Origin: Bradyrhizobium sp. ISRA464
Lineage (GTDB): Bacteria; Pseudomonadota; Alphaproteobacteria; Rhizobiales; Xanthobacteraceae
Assembly (NCBI RefSeq): GCF_029910095.1
Contig: NZ_CP094526.1
Coordinates: forward strand, 3,844,001-3,908,000
Length of the DNA stretch: 64,000 bases
Direction of reading: 5' to 3'
Positions 50,699 through 59,722 of the stretch are shown here, one piece after another. Position 1 is the first letter of the stretch. Each line of letters opens with the position of its first letter. The position numbers and the translations under genes were made by a program. Under the pieces are notes generated by a model, which saw only the letters and a list, made by a program, of their open reading frames with translations, was not told the origin of the DNA and searched no databases.

Positions 50699-52368
50699 TG
50701 GCGCGCCCGGACGAACTGACCTTTGCGCCGCTCGGCGGCGTCGGCGAGATCGGCATGAACCTGTCGATCTACGGCCTCGGCAATCGCCATCAACGTGCAT
50801 GGCTCGCGGTCGATCTCGGCGTCTCCTTCGGCGACGAGGAGCATCTGCCCGGCATCGACCTGATCATGCCGGACATCCGCTTCCTGGAGAAAGAGCGCAA
50901 CAATCTGATGGGCCTGGTGCTCACGCACGCCCATGAGGACCATTTCGGCGCCATCATCGATCTCTGGCCGAAGCTCGGCTGCAAGATCTACGCGACGCAG
51001 TTCAGCGCGTCGTTGTTCGAGGCCAAATGCGCCGCCGAGCGCAATCCGCCGAAGATCCCCGTCACGGTGATCCCGTCGGGTGGCCGGGTCGACATCGGCC
51101 CGTTCAATGTCGAGTTCATCCCGGTCGCGCATTCGATTCCGGAGTCGCACGCGCTGGCGATCAGGACCGAAGTCGGCACCGTGCTGCACACCGGCGACTG
51201 GAAGATCGACCCGACCCCGATCCTCGGGCTGCCGACCGACGAACGGCGGCTGCGCGAACTCGGCGACGAAGGCGTGCTGGCGCTGGTCGGCGATTCCACC
51301 AATGCCGTGCGCGACGGCCGGTCGCCGTCGGAAGCCGAGGTCGCGAAGACCATCGCCGACCTCGTGAAGAAGGCGAAGGGGCGGGTGGCCGTCACCACCT
51401 TCGCCTCCAACGTCGCGCGCATGAAAGCGGTCGCCGACGCTGCCAGGGCAGCGGACCGCGAAGTCGTCGTGGTCGGCCGCGCCATGGAGCGGGCGGTGCA
51501 GGTGGCGCGCGAATGCGGCTATCTCAACGGCGTGCAGAGCTTCCGCAGCACCGAGGTCTATGGGCATTTCCCGCCGGACAAGGTGCTGGCGCTGTGCACC
51601 GGCAGCCAGGGCGAGCCGCGCGCGGCGCTGGCGCGGATCGCCAATGACGATCATCCGCAGATCACCCTGAACAAGGGCGACACCGTGATCTTCTCGTCCC
51701 GCACCATTCCCGGCAACGAGAAGGCAGTCGGCAGCATCATCAACGGGCTGGTCGAGCAGGGCGTGGAGGTGATCACCGACCGCGACCATCTGGTGCACGT
51801 CTCCGGCCATCCGCGCCGCGACGAGCTCCGCGACATGATCTCCTGGGTGCGGCCGCAACTCCTGATTCCCGTGCACGGCGAGGCCCTGCATCTGGCCGAG
51901 CACGCCAAGCTGGCGCGCGCCGCCGGCGTGCCGAAAGTTCTGACCTGCCGCAACGGCGACCTGGTCAAGCTCGGACCGGGCGATTCCGGCATCATCGACG
52001 AACTGCCGGCCGGCCGGCTCTACAAGGACGGAACCATCCTGGAGGACGCCAAGTCGCGCGCGGTGGTGGAACGGCGGCGGATGGGATTTGCCGGCTGCGC
52101 CTTCGTCGCCATCGCCATGACCGAGCAGGGCGAGCTTGCCGACGATCCCGAGGTTGATCTCGTCGGCATGCCGGAGAAGAATGCCGCCGGCGAAATGCTC
52201 GATGACATCGTGTTTGAGGTCGTGGTCTCGACGGTCGAGGGCTTGTCGCGGCCGCGGCGGCGCGATCCGGATGCGCTGGCCGAATCGGTGCGCCGTGCGG
52301 TGCGGGCATTGTTGAACGAGCAATGGGGCAAGAAGCCGATCTGCCTCGTGCACGTTCTGACGGTCTGA
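50698..52368 (+). CDS. rnj: Ribonuclease J
   Basis: 556 residues from ATG 50698 (TGATG overlap with birA). The metallo-beta-lactamase/beta-CASP nuclease processes and degrades RNA and matures rRNA in alphaproteobacteria. The zinc motif LTHAHEDHFGA, the Asp in LHTGDWKID, the beta-CASP insert (GDSTNA, CTGSQGEPRAAL) and the His in HVSGHPRRDEL and PVHGEALH are complete. The C-terminal domain (VVERRRMGFAG) is present. Confidence 0.95.
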   Translation: MARPDELTFAPLGGVGEIGMNLSIYGLGNRHQRAWLAVDLGVSFGDEEHLPGIDLIMPDIRFLEKERNNLMGLVLTHAHEDHFGAIIDLWPKLGCKIYATQFSASLFEAKCAAERNPPKIPVTVIPSGGRVDIGPFNVEFIPVAHSIPESHALAIRTEVGTVLHTGDWKIDPTPILGLPTDERRLRELGDEGVLALVGDSTNAVRDGRSPSEAEVAKTIADLVKKAKGRVAVTTFASNVARMKAVADAARAADREVVVVGRAMERAVQVARECGYLNGVQSFRSTEVYGHFPPDKVLALCTGSQGEPRAALARIANDDHPQITLNKGDTVIFSSRTIPGNEKAVGSIINGLVEQGVEVITDRDHLVHVSGHPRRDELRDMISWVRPQLLIPVHGEALHLAEHAKLARAAGVPKVLTCRNGDLVKLGPGDSGIIDELPAGRLYKDGTILEDAKSRAVVERRRMGFAGCAFVAIAMTEQGELADDPEVDLVGMPEKNAAGEMLDDIVFEVVVSTVEGLSRPRRRDPDALAESVRRAVRALLNEQWGKKPICLVHVLTV

Positions 52369-52407
52369 CGCGCACCTCGCGGGCGCGCAACGACAAGGGA
52401 GAGAGAC

Positions 52408-52812
52408 ATGCTGGGCCGGCTCAATCACGTCGCGATTGCGGTCAAGGACGCCAAGAAGGCGGCCAAGATCTATGGCACGGCCTTCAACGCCGAGATTTCC
52501 GACGCCGTGCCGCTGCCGGAGCACGGCGTCGTCACTGTGTTCGTGACGCTGCCGAACACCAAGATCGAGTTCATCGAGCCGCTGGGCGAGGCCTCGCCGA
52601 TCGCGAAGTTCGTCGAGCGCAATGCCGACGGCGGCATCCACCATGTCTGTTATGACGTACCCGACATCATCGCCGCCCGCGACCGCCTGGTCGCCGAGGG
52701 CGCGCGTGTGCTCGGCGACGGCCAGCCGAAGATCGGCGCCCACGGCAAGCCGGTGCTGTTCTTCCACCCCAAGGATTTCTCCGGCGCCTTGGTCGAGATC
52801 GAACAGGCCTGA
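52408..52812 (+). CDS. mce: Methylmalonyl-CoA epimerase
   Basis: 134 residues of the vicinal-oxygen-chelate fold, with GGGAGAGAG before the start. It interconverts the R and S forms of methylmalonyl-CoA in propionyl-CoA use. The metal ligands are the His in LNHVAIAV, the His in GGIHHVCYDV and the Glu in GALVEIEQA near the end. It lies in the conserved birA-rnj-mce-DUF1467 run. Confidence 0.95.
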   Translation: MLGRLNHVAIAVKDAKKAAKIYGTAFNAEISDAVPLPEHGVVTVFVTLPNTKIEFIEPLGEASPIAKFVERNADGGIHHVCYDVPDIIAARDRLVAEGARVLGDGQPKIGAHGKPVLFFHPKDFSGALVEIEQA

Positions 52813-52818
52813 GGTCGC

Positions 52819-53103
52819 ATGGCGTACCAGATTTCCACCGGGCTTGCGATCTACTTCGTCCTTTGGTGGATCGTGCTGTTCCTGACGCTGCCGTTCGGCG
52901 TGCGCAGCGAGCAAGAGGACGGGGTTGGTGCGCCCGGCACCGATCCCGGTGCGCCGGTCCTGGCGCAGATGGGACGCAAGCTACTCTGGACCACGCTGCT
53001 CTCGGCCGTGATCTTCACGATCGGGATGTGGGCCTATTACGCCGGCTATCTCTCGATCGAGCGGTTGTCGAGACTGATGGGGATGCCGGCGTTCCACAAC
53101 TGA
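52819..53103 (+). CDS. DUF1467 family membrane protein
   Basis: 94 residues, six bases after mce. Two transmembrane helices (IYFVLWWIVLFLTLPFGV and LWTTLLSAVIFTIGMWAYY) flank a polar loop with the motif PFGVRSEQEDG. This alphaproteobacterial family is always small and of unknown function. In many relatives prolyl-tRNA synthetase and lolCD follow; here methylthioribose kinase does. Confidence 0.9.
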   Translation: MAYQISTGLAIYFVLWWIVLFLTLPFGVRSEQEDGVGAPGTDPGAPVLAQMGRKLLWTTLLSAVIFTIGMWAYYAGYLSIERLSRLMGMPAFHN

Positions 53104-53179
53104 CAAGAAAAGGCCGGATCGGCCCGAAGCGGGAGCGAGGATCAACCTCGCCCTGCGACATCAGGAGGAGGCGACCACG

Positions 53180-54484
53180 ATGAACCTGCAGGCGCAACCG
53201 GGCTCCGGGCAGAGCCAATACCGAATCCTGCGCGAGTCCGATCTGCGGGATTACCTCGCGGGCCTGCCCGCGATCGTCGCGCACCTCGGCGGAGCGCCGG
53301 CCGACTGGTCGATCAGCGAGGTCGGCGACGGCAATCTGAACCTCGTCTTCATCGTCAAGGGCACGAGCGGCGGCATCGCCGTCAAGCAGGCGCTGCCCTA
53401 TGTGCGCCTGGTCGGCGAGAGCTGGCCGCTGCCGCTCTCGCGCGCCCACTACGAGCATCTGGCGCTGGTGCATCAGGCGCGGCTGGCGCCGAAGCTGGTG
53501 CCGTCGGTGCTGCACCATGACGGCCCGCTCGCGCTGACCGCAATGGAGCTGCTCGAGCCCCATATCATCATGCGCAAGGGGCTGATCGGTGCCACGCGCT
53601 ACCCGCGCTTCGTCGAGGACATCTCGACCTTCCTGGCCCAGACGCTGTTCTTCTCGTCCGACCTTGCGCTCTCGGCCGCGGAGAAGAAGGAGGGAATCGC
53701 GGCGTTCGCCGGTAACCATGCGCTCTGCAAGATCACCGAGGATCTGATCTTCACCGATCCTTATCGCATCGCCGAGCAGAACCGCTGGACCGCGCCTTAC
53801 CTCGATGCGACCGCGGCTGCCTTCCGCGAGGATTTCGAACTGCATGTCGCGATCTCAAGGCTCAAGCTGAAGTTCATGGCGAGCCCCGAGGCGCTGATCC
53901 ATGGCGACCTGCACACCGGCTCGATCATGGTTACCGAGCGCGAGACTCGGGTGATCGACCCCGAATTCGCGTTCTACGGCCCGATGGGGTTCGATATCGG
54001 AGCCGTCATCGGCAATCTGATCATGGCCTATCTCGCCTCGGCAGGGCACGAGCGCACGCCCGGCGAGCGCGCCTCGTTCGAGGCCTGGCTGTTGGAGACG
54101 GTCGAGGGCGTCTGGACCGAGTTTGCTCGAAAATTTCTTGCGTTGTGGCGAACTGAGGCCAAGGGCGACGGCTATCCGGTGTCGCTGTTTTCCGGCGAGG
54201 CGGGCGCCGCGCGGCTGGAAGCGGAGCGGCAGGTCTACATGGCGCGGCTGTTGCAGGACACGGTTGGCTTCGCCGCCGCCAAGACCATCCGCCGCATTCT
54301 CGGCCTCGCGCACAACATCGATTTCGAGTGGATCGCGGACGAGGAGCAGCGCGCGATCTGCGAGGCGCGCAGCCTCAGGCTGGCACGCCGGATGATGCTG
54401 GAGGCGCCGTCCTTCACGACGATCGGGGCGGTGACCGGGGCGGCGCGCGAGGTCCGCAACTGGCAGCCGGAGTTTGTTCGATAG
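53180..54484 (+). CDS. mtnK: S-methyl-5-thioribose kinase
   Basis: 434 residues with AGGAGGAGG before the start. It phosphorylates methylthioribose in the methionine salvage pathway. The protein-kinase-like fold is seen: glycine loop EVGDGNLNLVF, the ATP-anchoring Lys in IAVKQALPYV, the catalytic loop LIHGDLHTGSIM (Asp) and the metal-binding IDPEFAFYGPMGFDIG. The usual partner mtnA does not follow; a strong ribosome-binding site and a 19-codon frame lie directly after it, then insertion sequences. No riboswitch was seen in the 76-base leader. Confidence 0.93.
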   Translation: MNLQAQPGSGQSQYRILRESDLRDYLAGLPAIVAHLGGAPADWSISEVGDGNLNLVFIVKGTSGGIAVKQALPYVRLVGESWPLPLSRAHYEHLALVHQARLAPKLVPSVLHHDGPLALTAMELLEPHIIMRKGLIGATRYPRFVEDISTFLAQTLFFSSDLALSAAEKKEGIAAFAGNHALCKITEDLIFTDPYRIAEQNRWTAPYLDATAAAFREDFELHVAISRLKLKFMASPEALIHGDLHTGSIMVTERETRVIDPEFAFYGPMGFDIGAVIGNLIMAYLASAGHERTPGERASFEAWLLETVEGVWTEFARKFLALWRTEAKGDGYPVSLFSGEAGAARLEAERQVYMARLLQDTVGFAAAKTIRRILGLAHNIDFEWIADEEQRAICEARSLRLARRMMLEAPSFTTIGAVTGAAREVRNWQPEFVR

Positions 54485-54492
54485 GAGGGAGC

Positions 54493-54552
54493 ATGGGAAT
54501 GCGATCGCTGCCGTTTCGGGCGGTGCGGCAAATTAACCCGACGGGCAAATGA
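54493..54552 (+). other. Short frame after a strong ribosome-binding site, probable gene remnant
   Basis: AGGAGGG 4 bases upstream of ATG 54493 suggests the start of a gene downstream of mtnK. The frame stops after 19 residues (MGMRSLPFRAVRQINPTGK), and the tandem insertion sequences begin 16 bases later. A second ATG overlaps the stop (ATGA at 54549). The product, if any, is unknown. Confidence 0.4.
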
Positions 54553-54568
54553 GCACTTCCGCCGTCGA

Positions 54569-56247
54569 GGCTGGGCAAGAACTCGGCATTTTTTGGAGTT
54601 GATGTACGATTCGGCGCATGGCGAATCGGACGTTCAAGGCCGGCGACAGCCGGGAGCAACCCAGTCTTCTTCCTCCCCGGATTGAGGACTATGTCGGACA
54701 GCAGAATCCGGTGCGGGCGATCGACAGTTTCGTTGGCGCGCTCGACCTTTCAAAGCTCGGCTTCCGCCATGCGGATCGTGCCGCGGACGAAGTGGGGCAG
54801 CCGCCCTACGATCCGGCCGATCTGCTGAAGCTCTACCTTTACGGCTACATCAACCAGATCAGGTCGTCGCGGCGGTTGGAGCGGGAGGCCTGCCGCAATC
54901 TGGAGCTGATCTGGCTGTTGAAGAACATGAAGCCGGGCTATCGGACGATCGCCAACTTCCGCAAGGAGAACTGGGCGGCGCTCAAGGCCGCGAACCGCAG
55001 TTTCGTGCTGCTCCTGCGCGACCTCGGCCTGATCGGTGGGACCTTCGTTGCGATCGACGGGGCGCTATTCCATGGTAACGCCAGCAAGGGCAGCATCTTC
55101 ACGCAAGGGAAGCTGGCCAAACAGATCGCCGCGTTGGACAAGGAGATCGAGGCTTATGGCAAGGCCCTTGAAGCCAACGATGCCGAGGAAGCCAAGCGAT
55201 GTGCCGGTCCGGGAGATGGCAGCAAGGGCAGCGGCGATGTCGGCGAGAAGGTGAAGGAGCTGATGGCCCGGCGCGAGCGCGCGCAAGCCGACCTCAAGAA
55301 CCTGGAGACAAGCGACAAGGGGCAACTCTCGAAGACCGATCCCGACGCAAGGCTTCTGAGCAAGGGCGACCAGACCATTGCGGGTTACAACGTGCAGAGC
55401 GTCGTTGACGACAAGCACACGCTCATCGTTGCCAGCGAGGTCGTCAACCGCAACGACGCGGGCCATCTTCATGAGATGGCAAAGGCGGCAAAAGAGGCCC
55501 TCGACGTCGAGACTCTGCAGGTGGCGGCCGATGCCGGCTATTCCACCAGCGAGGACCTGAAGGCCTGCGAGGATGACGGCATTGTTGCCTATGTGCCGCT
55601 GCACGAGGGCAATGGCAAGCTCAAGGAAGGCCGCCTCAGCCGCAAGGACTTCAGTTACGATGCGAACGCCGATGCCTACCGTTGCCCGGCCGGCGAGCTG
55701 CTGCGCCCGACGGAAGGGCGCTGGACGAACACGAGCGGCCGCATCGAGATCCGCTACCTGGCGCGCAAGGCGGCCTGCGCAGCATGTCCCCTGAGCGCGC
55801 GGTGTCTTGCCCCGAAGGCGCCTTACCGGAGCATCGCGCGCTGGGAACACGAGGACGTTCTCGAACGTCACCGCATGAGGATGCAAAGCGCCGAGGCTGC
55901 CACATTGATGCGCCGCCGTTCCGCCATCGTCGAGCACCCTTTCGGAACACTCAAATGCCGCGCCGGCTATCAGCACTTTCTCGTGCGCGGCTTCGACAAG
56001 GTCCGCGGCGAATGGAGCCTGATGGCGCTTTGCTACAACTTCACCCGCGTGCTCAGCATTCTCGGCTTCGACCGCTTCGTCGCGTACCTTGCAGAAAAGA
56101 CGCGCATTGCCGGCGCAAACCTCCTTGCGGCCACTCTGCGCGCCATTCGGCTTGCTTTGCGGCCCTTCCGCGCCAAAATCTCGCTGTCGCTCGTCGTCAG
56201 TGCTTTCCGAGCCGCCCCAGCCCCTTAGTTGCCATTCTTGCCCAGTC
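54569..56247 (+). mobile_element. IS1182-family insertion sequence, tandem copy 1, 1679 bp
   Basis: Ends GGCTGGGCAAGAA (54569) and TTCTTGCCCAGTC (to 56247) are inverted with one mismatch. TCGA, a palindromic 4-base sequence, lies just outside the left end (54565-54568) and just outside the right end (56248-56251). Copy 2 starts after TCGACGA. Confidence 0.88.
54618..56228 (+). CDS. IS1182-family transposase (tandem copy 1)
   Basis: 536 residues, complete. The N-terminal DUF772 domain (RAIDSFVGALDLSKLGF, YDPADLLKLYLYGYI, RRLEREACRNLELIWLL) precedes the DDE catalytic core with Asp in FVAIDGALFHGN, Asp in VAADAGYST and Glu in VEHPFGTLK. A charged coiled-coil-like insert (residues 165-240) and a cysteine cluster (CPAGEL, CAACPLSARC) are usual in this family. 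No frameshift, so potentially active. Identical in sequence to copy 2 as far as I compared. Confidence 0.92.
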   Translation: MANRTFKAGDSREQPSLLPPRIEDYVGQQNPVRAIDSFVGALDLSKLGFRHADRAADEVGQPPYDPADLLKLYLYGYINQIRSSRRLEREACRNLELIWLLKNMKPGYRTIANFRKENWAALKAANRSFVLLLRDLGLIGGTFVAIDGALFHGNASKGSIFTQGKLAKQIAALDKEIEAYGKALEANDAEEAKRCAGPGDGSKGSGDVGEKVKELMARRERAQADLKNLETSDKGQLSKTDPDARLLSKGDQTIAGYNVQSVVDDKHTLIVASEVVNRNDAGHLHEMAKAAKEALDVETLQVAADAGYSTSEDLKACEDDGIVAYVPLHEGNGKLKEGRLSRKDFSYDANADAYRCPAGELLRPTEGRWTNTSGRIEIRYLARKAACAACPLSARCLAPKAPYRSIARWEHEDVLERHRMRMQSAEAATLMRRRSAIVEHPFGTLKCRAGYQHFLVRGFDKVRGEWSLMALCYNFTRVLSILGFDRFVAYLAEKTRIAGANLLAATLRAIRLALRPFRAKISLSLVVSAFRAAPAP

Positions 56248-56254
56248 TCGACGA

Positions 56255-57933
56255 GGCTGGGCAAGAACTCGGCATTTTTTGGAGTTGATGTACGATTCGG
56301 CGCATGGCGAATCGGACGTTCAAGGCCGGCGACAGCCGGGAGCAACCCAGTCTTCTTCCTCCCCGGATTGAGGACTATGTCGGACAGCAGAATCCGGTGC
56401 GGGCGATCGACAGTTTCGTTGGCGCGCTCGACCTTTCAAAGCTCGGCTTCCGCCATGCGGATCGTGCCGCGGACGAAGTGGGGCAGCCGCCCTACGATCC
56501 GGCCGATCTGCTGAAGCTCTACCTTTACGGCTACATCAACCAGATCAGGTCGTCGCGGCGGTTGGAGCGGGAGGCCTGCCGCAATCTGGAGCTGATCTGG
56601 CTGTTGAAGAACATGAAGCCGGGCTATCGGACGATCGCCAACTTCCGCAAGGAGAACTGGGCGGCGCTCAAGGCCGCGAACCGCAGTTTCGTGCTGCTCC
56701 TGCGCGACCTCGGCCTGATCGGTGGGACCTTCGTTGCGATCGACGGGGCGCTATTCCATGGTAACGCCAGCAAGGGCAGCATCTTCACGCAAGGGAAGCT
56801 GGCCAAACAGATCGCCGCGTTGGACAAGGAGATCGAGGCTTATGGCAAGGCCCTTGAAGCCAACGATGCCGAGGAAGCCAAGCGATGTGCCGGTCCGGGA
56901 GATGGCAGCAAGGGCAGCGGCGATGTCGGCGAGAAGGTGAAGGAGCTGATGGCCCGGCGCGAGCGCGCGCAAGCCGACCTCAAGAACCTGGAGACAAGCG
57001 ACAAGGGGCAACTCTCGAAGACCGATCCCGACGCAAGGCTTCTGAGCAAGGGCGACCAGACCATTGCGGGTTACAACGTGCAGAGCGTCGTTGACGACAA
57101 GCACACGCTCATCGTTGCCAGCGAGGTCGTCAACCGCAACGACGCGGGCCATCTTCATGAGATGGCAAAGGCGGCAAAAGAGGCCCTCGACGTCGAGACT
57201 CTGCAGGTGGCGGCCGATGCCGGCTATTCCACCAGCGAGGACCTGAAGGCCTGCGAGGATGACGGCATTGTTGCCTATGTGCCGCTGCACGAGGGCAATG
57301 GCAAGCTCAAGGAAGGCCGCCTCAGCCGCAAGGACTTCAGTTACGATGCGAACGCCGATGCCTACCGTTGCCCGGCCGGCGAGCTGCTGCGCCCGACGGA
57401 AGGGCGCTGGACGAACACGAGCGGCCGCATCGAGATCCGCTACCTGGCGCGCAAGGCGGCCTGCGCAGCATGTCCCCTGAGCGCGCGGTGTCTTGCCCCG
57501 AAGGCGCCTTACCGGAGCATCGCGCGCTGGGAACACGAGGACGTTCTCGAACGTCACCGCATGAGGATGCAAAGCGCCGAGGCTGCCACATTGATGCGCC
57601 GCCGTTCCGCCATCGTCGAGCACCCTTTCGGAACACTCAAATGCCGCGCCGGCTATCAGCACTTTCTCGTGCGCGGCTTCGACAAGGTCCGCGGCGAATG
57701 GAGCCTGATGGCGCTTTGCTACAACTTCACCCGCGTGCTCAGCATTCTCGGCTTCGACCGCTTCGTCGCGTACCTTGCAGAAAAGACGCGCATTGCCGGC
57801 GCAAACCTCCTTGCGGCCACTCTGCGCGCCATTCGGCTTGCTTTGCGGCCCTTCCGCGCCAAAATCTCGCTGTCGCTCGTCGTCAGTGCTTTCCGAGCCG
57901 CCCCAGCCCCTTAGTCGCCATTCTTGCCCAGTC
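56255..57933 (+). mobile_element. IS1182-family insertion sequence, tandem copy 2, 1679 bp
   Basis: Same ends as copy 1, exactly 1686 bases further on. TCGA follows the right end (57934-57937). The only difference noticed between copies is T at 56230 against C at 57916, between the transposase stop and the right end. Confidence 0.88.
56304..57914 (+). CDS. IS1182-family transposase (tandem copy 2)
   Basis: 536 residues, the same protein as copy 1, with intact DUF772 domain, DDE residues and cysteine cluster. Start at the equivalent ATG 56304. The 5' leader of this copy is the same as that of copy 1, so both would be expressed from the same internal promoter. The inner junction places the right end of copy 1 next to this copy's left end, which in some IS families creates a strong hybrid promoter. 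Confidence 0.92.
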   Translation: MANRTFKAGDSREQPSLLPPRIEDYVGQQNPVRAIDSFVGALDLSKLGFRHADRAADEVGQPPYDPADLLKLYLYGYINQIRSSRRLEREACRNLELIWLLKNMKPGYRTIANFRKENWAALKAANRSFVLLLRDLGLIGGTFVAIDGALFHGNASKGSIFTQGKLAKQIAALDKEIEAYGKALEANDAEEAKRCAGPGDGSKGSGDVGEKVKELMARRERAQADLKNLETSDKGQLSKTDPDARLLSKGDQTIAGYNVQSVVDDKHTLIVASEVVNRNDAGHLHEMAKAAKEALDVETLQVAADAGYSTSEDLKACEDDGIVAYVPLHEGNGKLKEGRLSRKDFSYDANADAYRCPAGELLRPTEGRWTNTSGRIEIRYLARKAACAACPLSARCLAPKAPYRSIARWEHEDVLERHRMRMQSAEAATLMRRRSAIVEHPFGTLKCRAGYQHFLVRGFDKVRGEWSLMALCYNFTRVLSILGFDRFVAYLAEKTRIAGANLLAATLRAIRLALRPFRAKISLSLVVSAFRAAPAP

Positions 57934-57937
57934 TCGA

Positions 57938-58378
57938 CGGGCAAATCAGTGGCACGAATCCGCCCGTCTCACCCGCCTGAGGGGCGCTTCGCGATCGTCA
58001 CGAGTGTTGGGTCGAGATGCGGTGGACGCCGATTGCGCAACTGACGAGTGCGCATGAGGCGGACGGTGAAGTCGTGTGGTTCCGACGCCCCAGTGGCAGG
58101 TGTCTCCTCGCTAAGCACGCGAACGCGTCTTTGCGAAGACGGTGACAAAAAAGCCAAGTCTCGCCGGGGAGAGCAGGTATAAGCCGTAACCCATCGCGCA
58201 GGGAAAGCCGGGATTGCTCCGGTTTCACCTGTGGTCCTACCTCCCGAGCTTTCCATTTGCTCGGGACCCATGGGTGCAATCGGCACCCGGCTTTCCCTGC
58301 GCCCTCTGTTCAAGAGAGGGCGAAAGATTGACGAAAACCTCGGACACATCGTGCCGCGAGAACGCAATGCCACATCTT
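57938..58378. repeat. Dispersed repeat region with nested hairpins, gene-free
   Basis: No credible gene in this stretch. The segment resembles a long non-coding repeat I associate with Bradyrhizobium genomes. A 17-base perfect inverted repeat GCGCAGGGAAAGCCGGG (58196-58212) and CCCGGCTTTCCCTGCGC (58286-58302) encloses a second hairpin CCCGAGC/GCTCGGG (58243-58249 and 58259-58265). Confidence 0.65.
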
Positions 58379-58382
58379 AACG

Positions 58383-58602
58383 ACGGTCATCGCCCGCAAA
58401 AGCGGGCGATCCAGTATCCCAGAGGCAGCAGTGATTGAATCGACAGGCCGCAGCGTACTGGATACCCCGCATGCGCGGGGTATGACGGCGGAGCGGAGCG
58501 ACGGATTGCTTCCGTCTGCGCCGAGGCTTCGGCGGACAAGTCGTCGCTTCAGCGCAAAATTGCTTTGCAATTTTGTCGCGAGCTCCTCGCAATGACGGCG
58601 TG
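58383..58602. repeat. Palindromic repeats, GTCATCGCCCGC family
   Basis: ATCGCCCGC-AAAA-GCGGGCGAT (58390 onward) and ATACCCCGC-ATGC-GCGGGGTAT (58462 onward) frame CCAGTATCC and GGATACC-type arms. A further hairpin GCAAAATTGCTTTGCAATTTTG lies near 58554-58576 and the block ends with CGCAATGACGGCG. Recognised as a dispersed intergenic repeat of this bacterial group. Confidence 0.7.
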
Positions 58603-58675
58603 AGACATCGAGCGAGAGCAGTGCACAACCCATCACCATCAAGGCGAGCAGGTCTCGCAAGTGGCCTCAGCAATC

Positions 58676-59713
58676 TCACTCCGCCGCCTGCTCGCGCAGC
58701 CGCTGCGCGTAGACGTTGATGATCAGCGCGGCGAGCAGGATCAGGCCGCGGATCAGGATCTTCAGGAAGCTGTCGATATTGACGTGGTCGAGGCCGTTGT
58801 TGAGCACGCCGAGCACGAACAGGCCGACGATGGTGTTGCCGATGCCGCCGCGGCCGCCGAACAGGCTGGTGCCGCCGACCACCACGGCCGCGATGGAATC
58901 CAGGAGATAGGTATCGAACTCGTTCTGCTGGGCGCTGCCGAAATGCGCCACCCCGAGCATGCCGCCGATCCCCGAGCAGACCGCCGAGATCACCATCACG
59001 CTGCCGAGGATGAGCTTGACGTTGAGGCCGGAAAACTCCGCGGCCTCGCGATTGCCGCCGACCATATAGACGTAGCGGCCGAACCGCGTGTAGGTCAGCA
59101 CCAGATGGCCGCCGAGCAGCATCACGGCGGCGACGATCACGATCCAGGGGATGCCGCCGATCGAGCCGGAGCCGAGCGTCGTGATCAGGTCCGGCACCTT
59201 GTAGGCGATCTGGCCGCGCACCAGCAGCGCGGAGACGCCGGCGGCGATCTGCATCATGGCGAGGGTCATGATGAAGGAGGGGATGCCGATCATGGTCAGT
59301 CCCAGCGCATTGACCACGCCGAGCAGCGCGCACAGCGCCAGCGCCAGCAGGATCGCGGCCCAGCCGGACATCGGCACATTGGCGATGTTGACGTAGGATT
59401 CCTGCAGCGTGAAGTAGGCAACCGCGATGCCGGTCACGTTGGCGATGCTGGCGATCGAGAGGTCGATCTCGGCGCACAGGATGACGAAGGTGAGGCCGAC
59501 GGCGATGATGCCGGTGACCGACACTTGCGTGAGGATGTTGCCGACATTGTCGAGGGTCGCAAACGACGGGCTCGCGATGGCGAAGAAGGCACTGAGGAAA
59601 ATGAGCGTCAGGAACGGCGCGATGTTGCGCATCTGCGAGCGCAGGAAGGGCGCCAGCCCGCGCGACCGCTTGTGATCCGCTCGCGCTGTCGCGCTGTCAC
59701 TGCTTGCCATCAT
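58676..59713 (-). CDS. Sugar ABC transporter permease, RbsC/xylose-type
   Basis: 345 residues with about eight to ten transmembrane helices of the BPD_transp_2 family. The family signature GLTFVILCAEIDLSIASI and the ATPase-contact loop AVVVGGTSLFGGRGGIGNT, shortly GGTSLFGGRGG, are present, as is the MVGGNREAAEFSGL segment. It forms the inner-membrane channel with the ATPase and binding protein encoded upstream on the same strand, 9 bases away. Sugar not determined. Confidence 0.93.
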   Translation of the reverse strand: MMASSDSATARADHKRSRGLAPFLRSQMRNIAPFLTLIFLSAFFAIASPSFATLDNVGNILTQVSVTGIIAVGLTFVILCAEIDLSIASIANVTGIAVAYFTLQESYVNIANVPMSGWAAILLALALCALLGVVNALGLTMIGIPSFIMTLAMMQIAAGVSALLVRGQIAYKVPDLITTLGSGSIGGIPWIVIVAAVMLLGGHLVLTYTRFGRYVYMVGGNREAAEFSGLNVKLILGSVMVISAVCSGIGGMLGVAHFGSAQQNEFDTYLLDSIAAVVVGGTSLFGGRGGIGNTIVGLFVLGVLNNGLDHVNIDSFLKILIRGLILLAALIINVYAQRLREQAAE

Positions 59714-59722
59714 GTATCCCCA

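Noticed and set aside
50662..52914. 750-residue open frame on the minus strand
   Set aside because: Antisense of rnj and mce, which are well supported on the plus strand.
53104..53179. SAM-responsive riboswitch before mtnK
   Set aside because: The 76-base leader lacks the SAM-I or SAM-II core; only a strong ribosome-binding site is seen.
54569..57933. The IS1182 pair as a pure assembly duplication
   Set aside because: A base difference between the copies (56230 T, 57916 C) and an odd inner junction argue for two real copies, though long reads would settle it.
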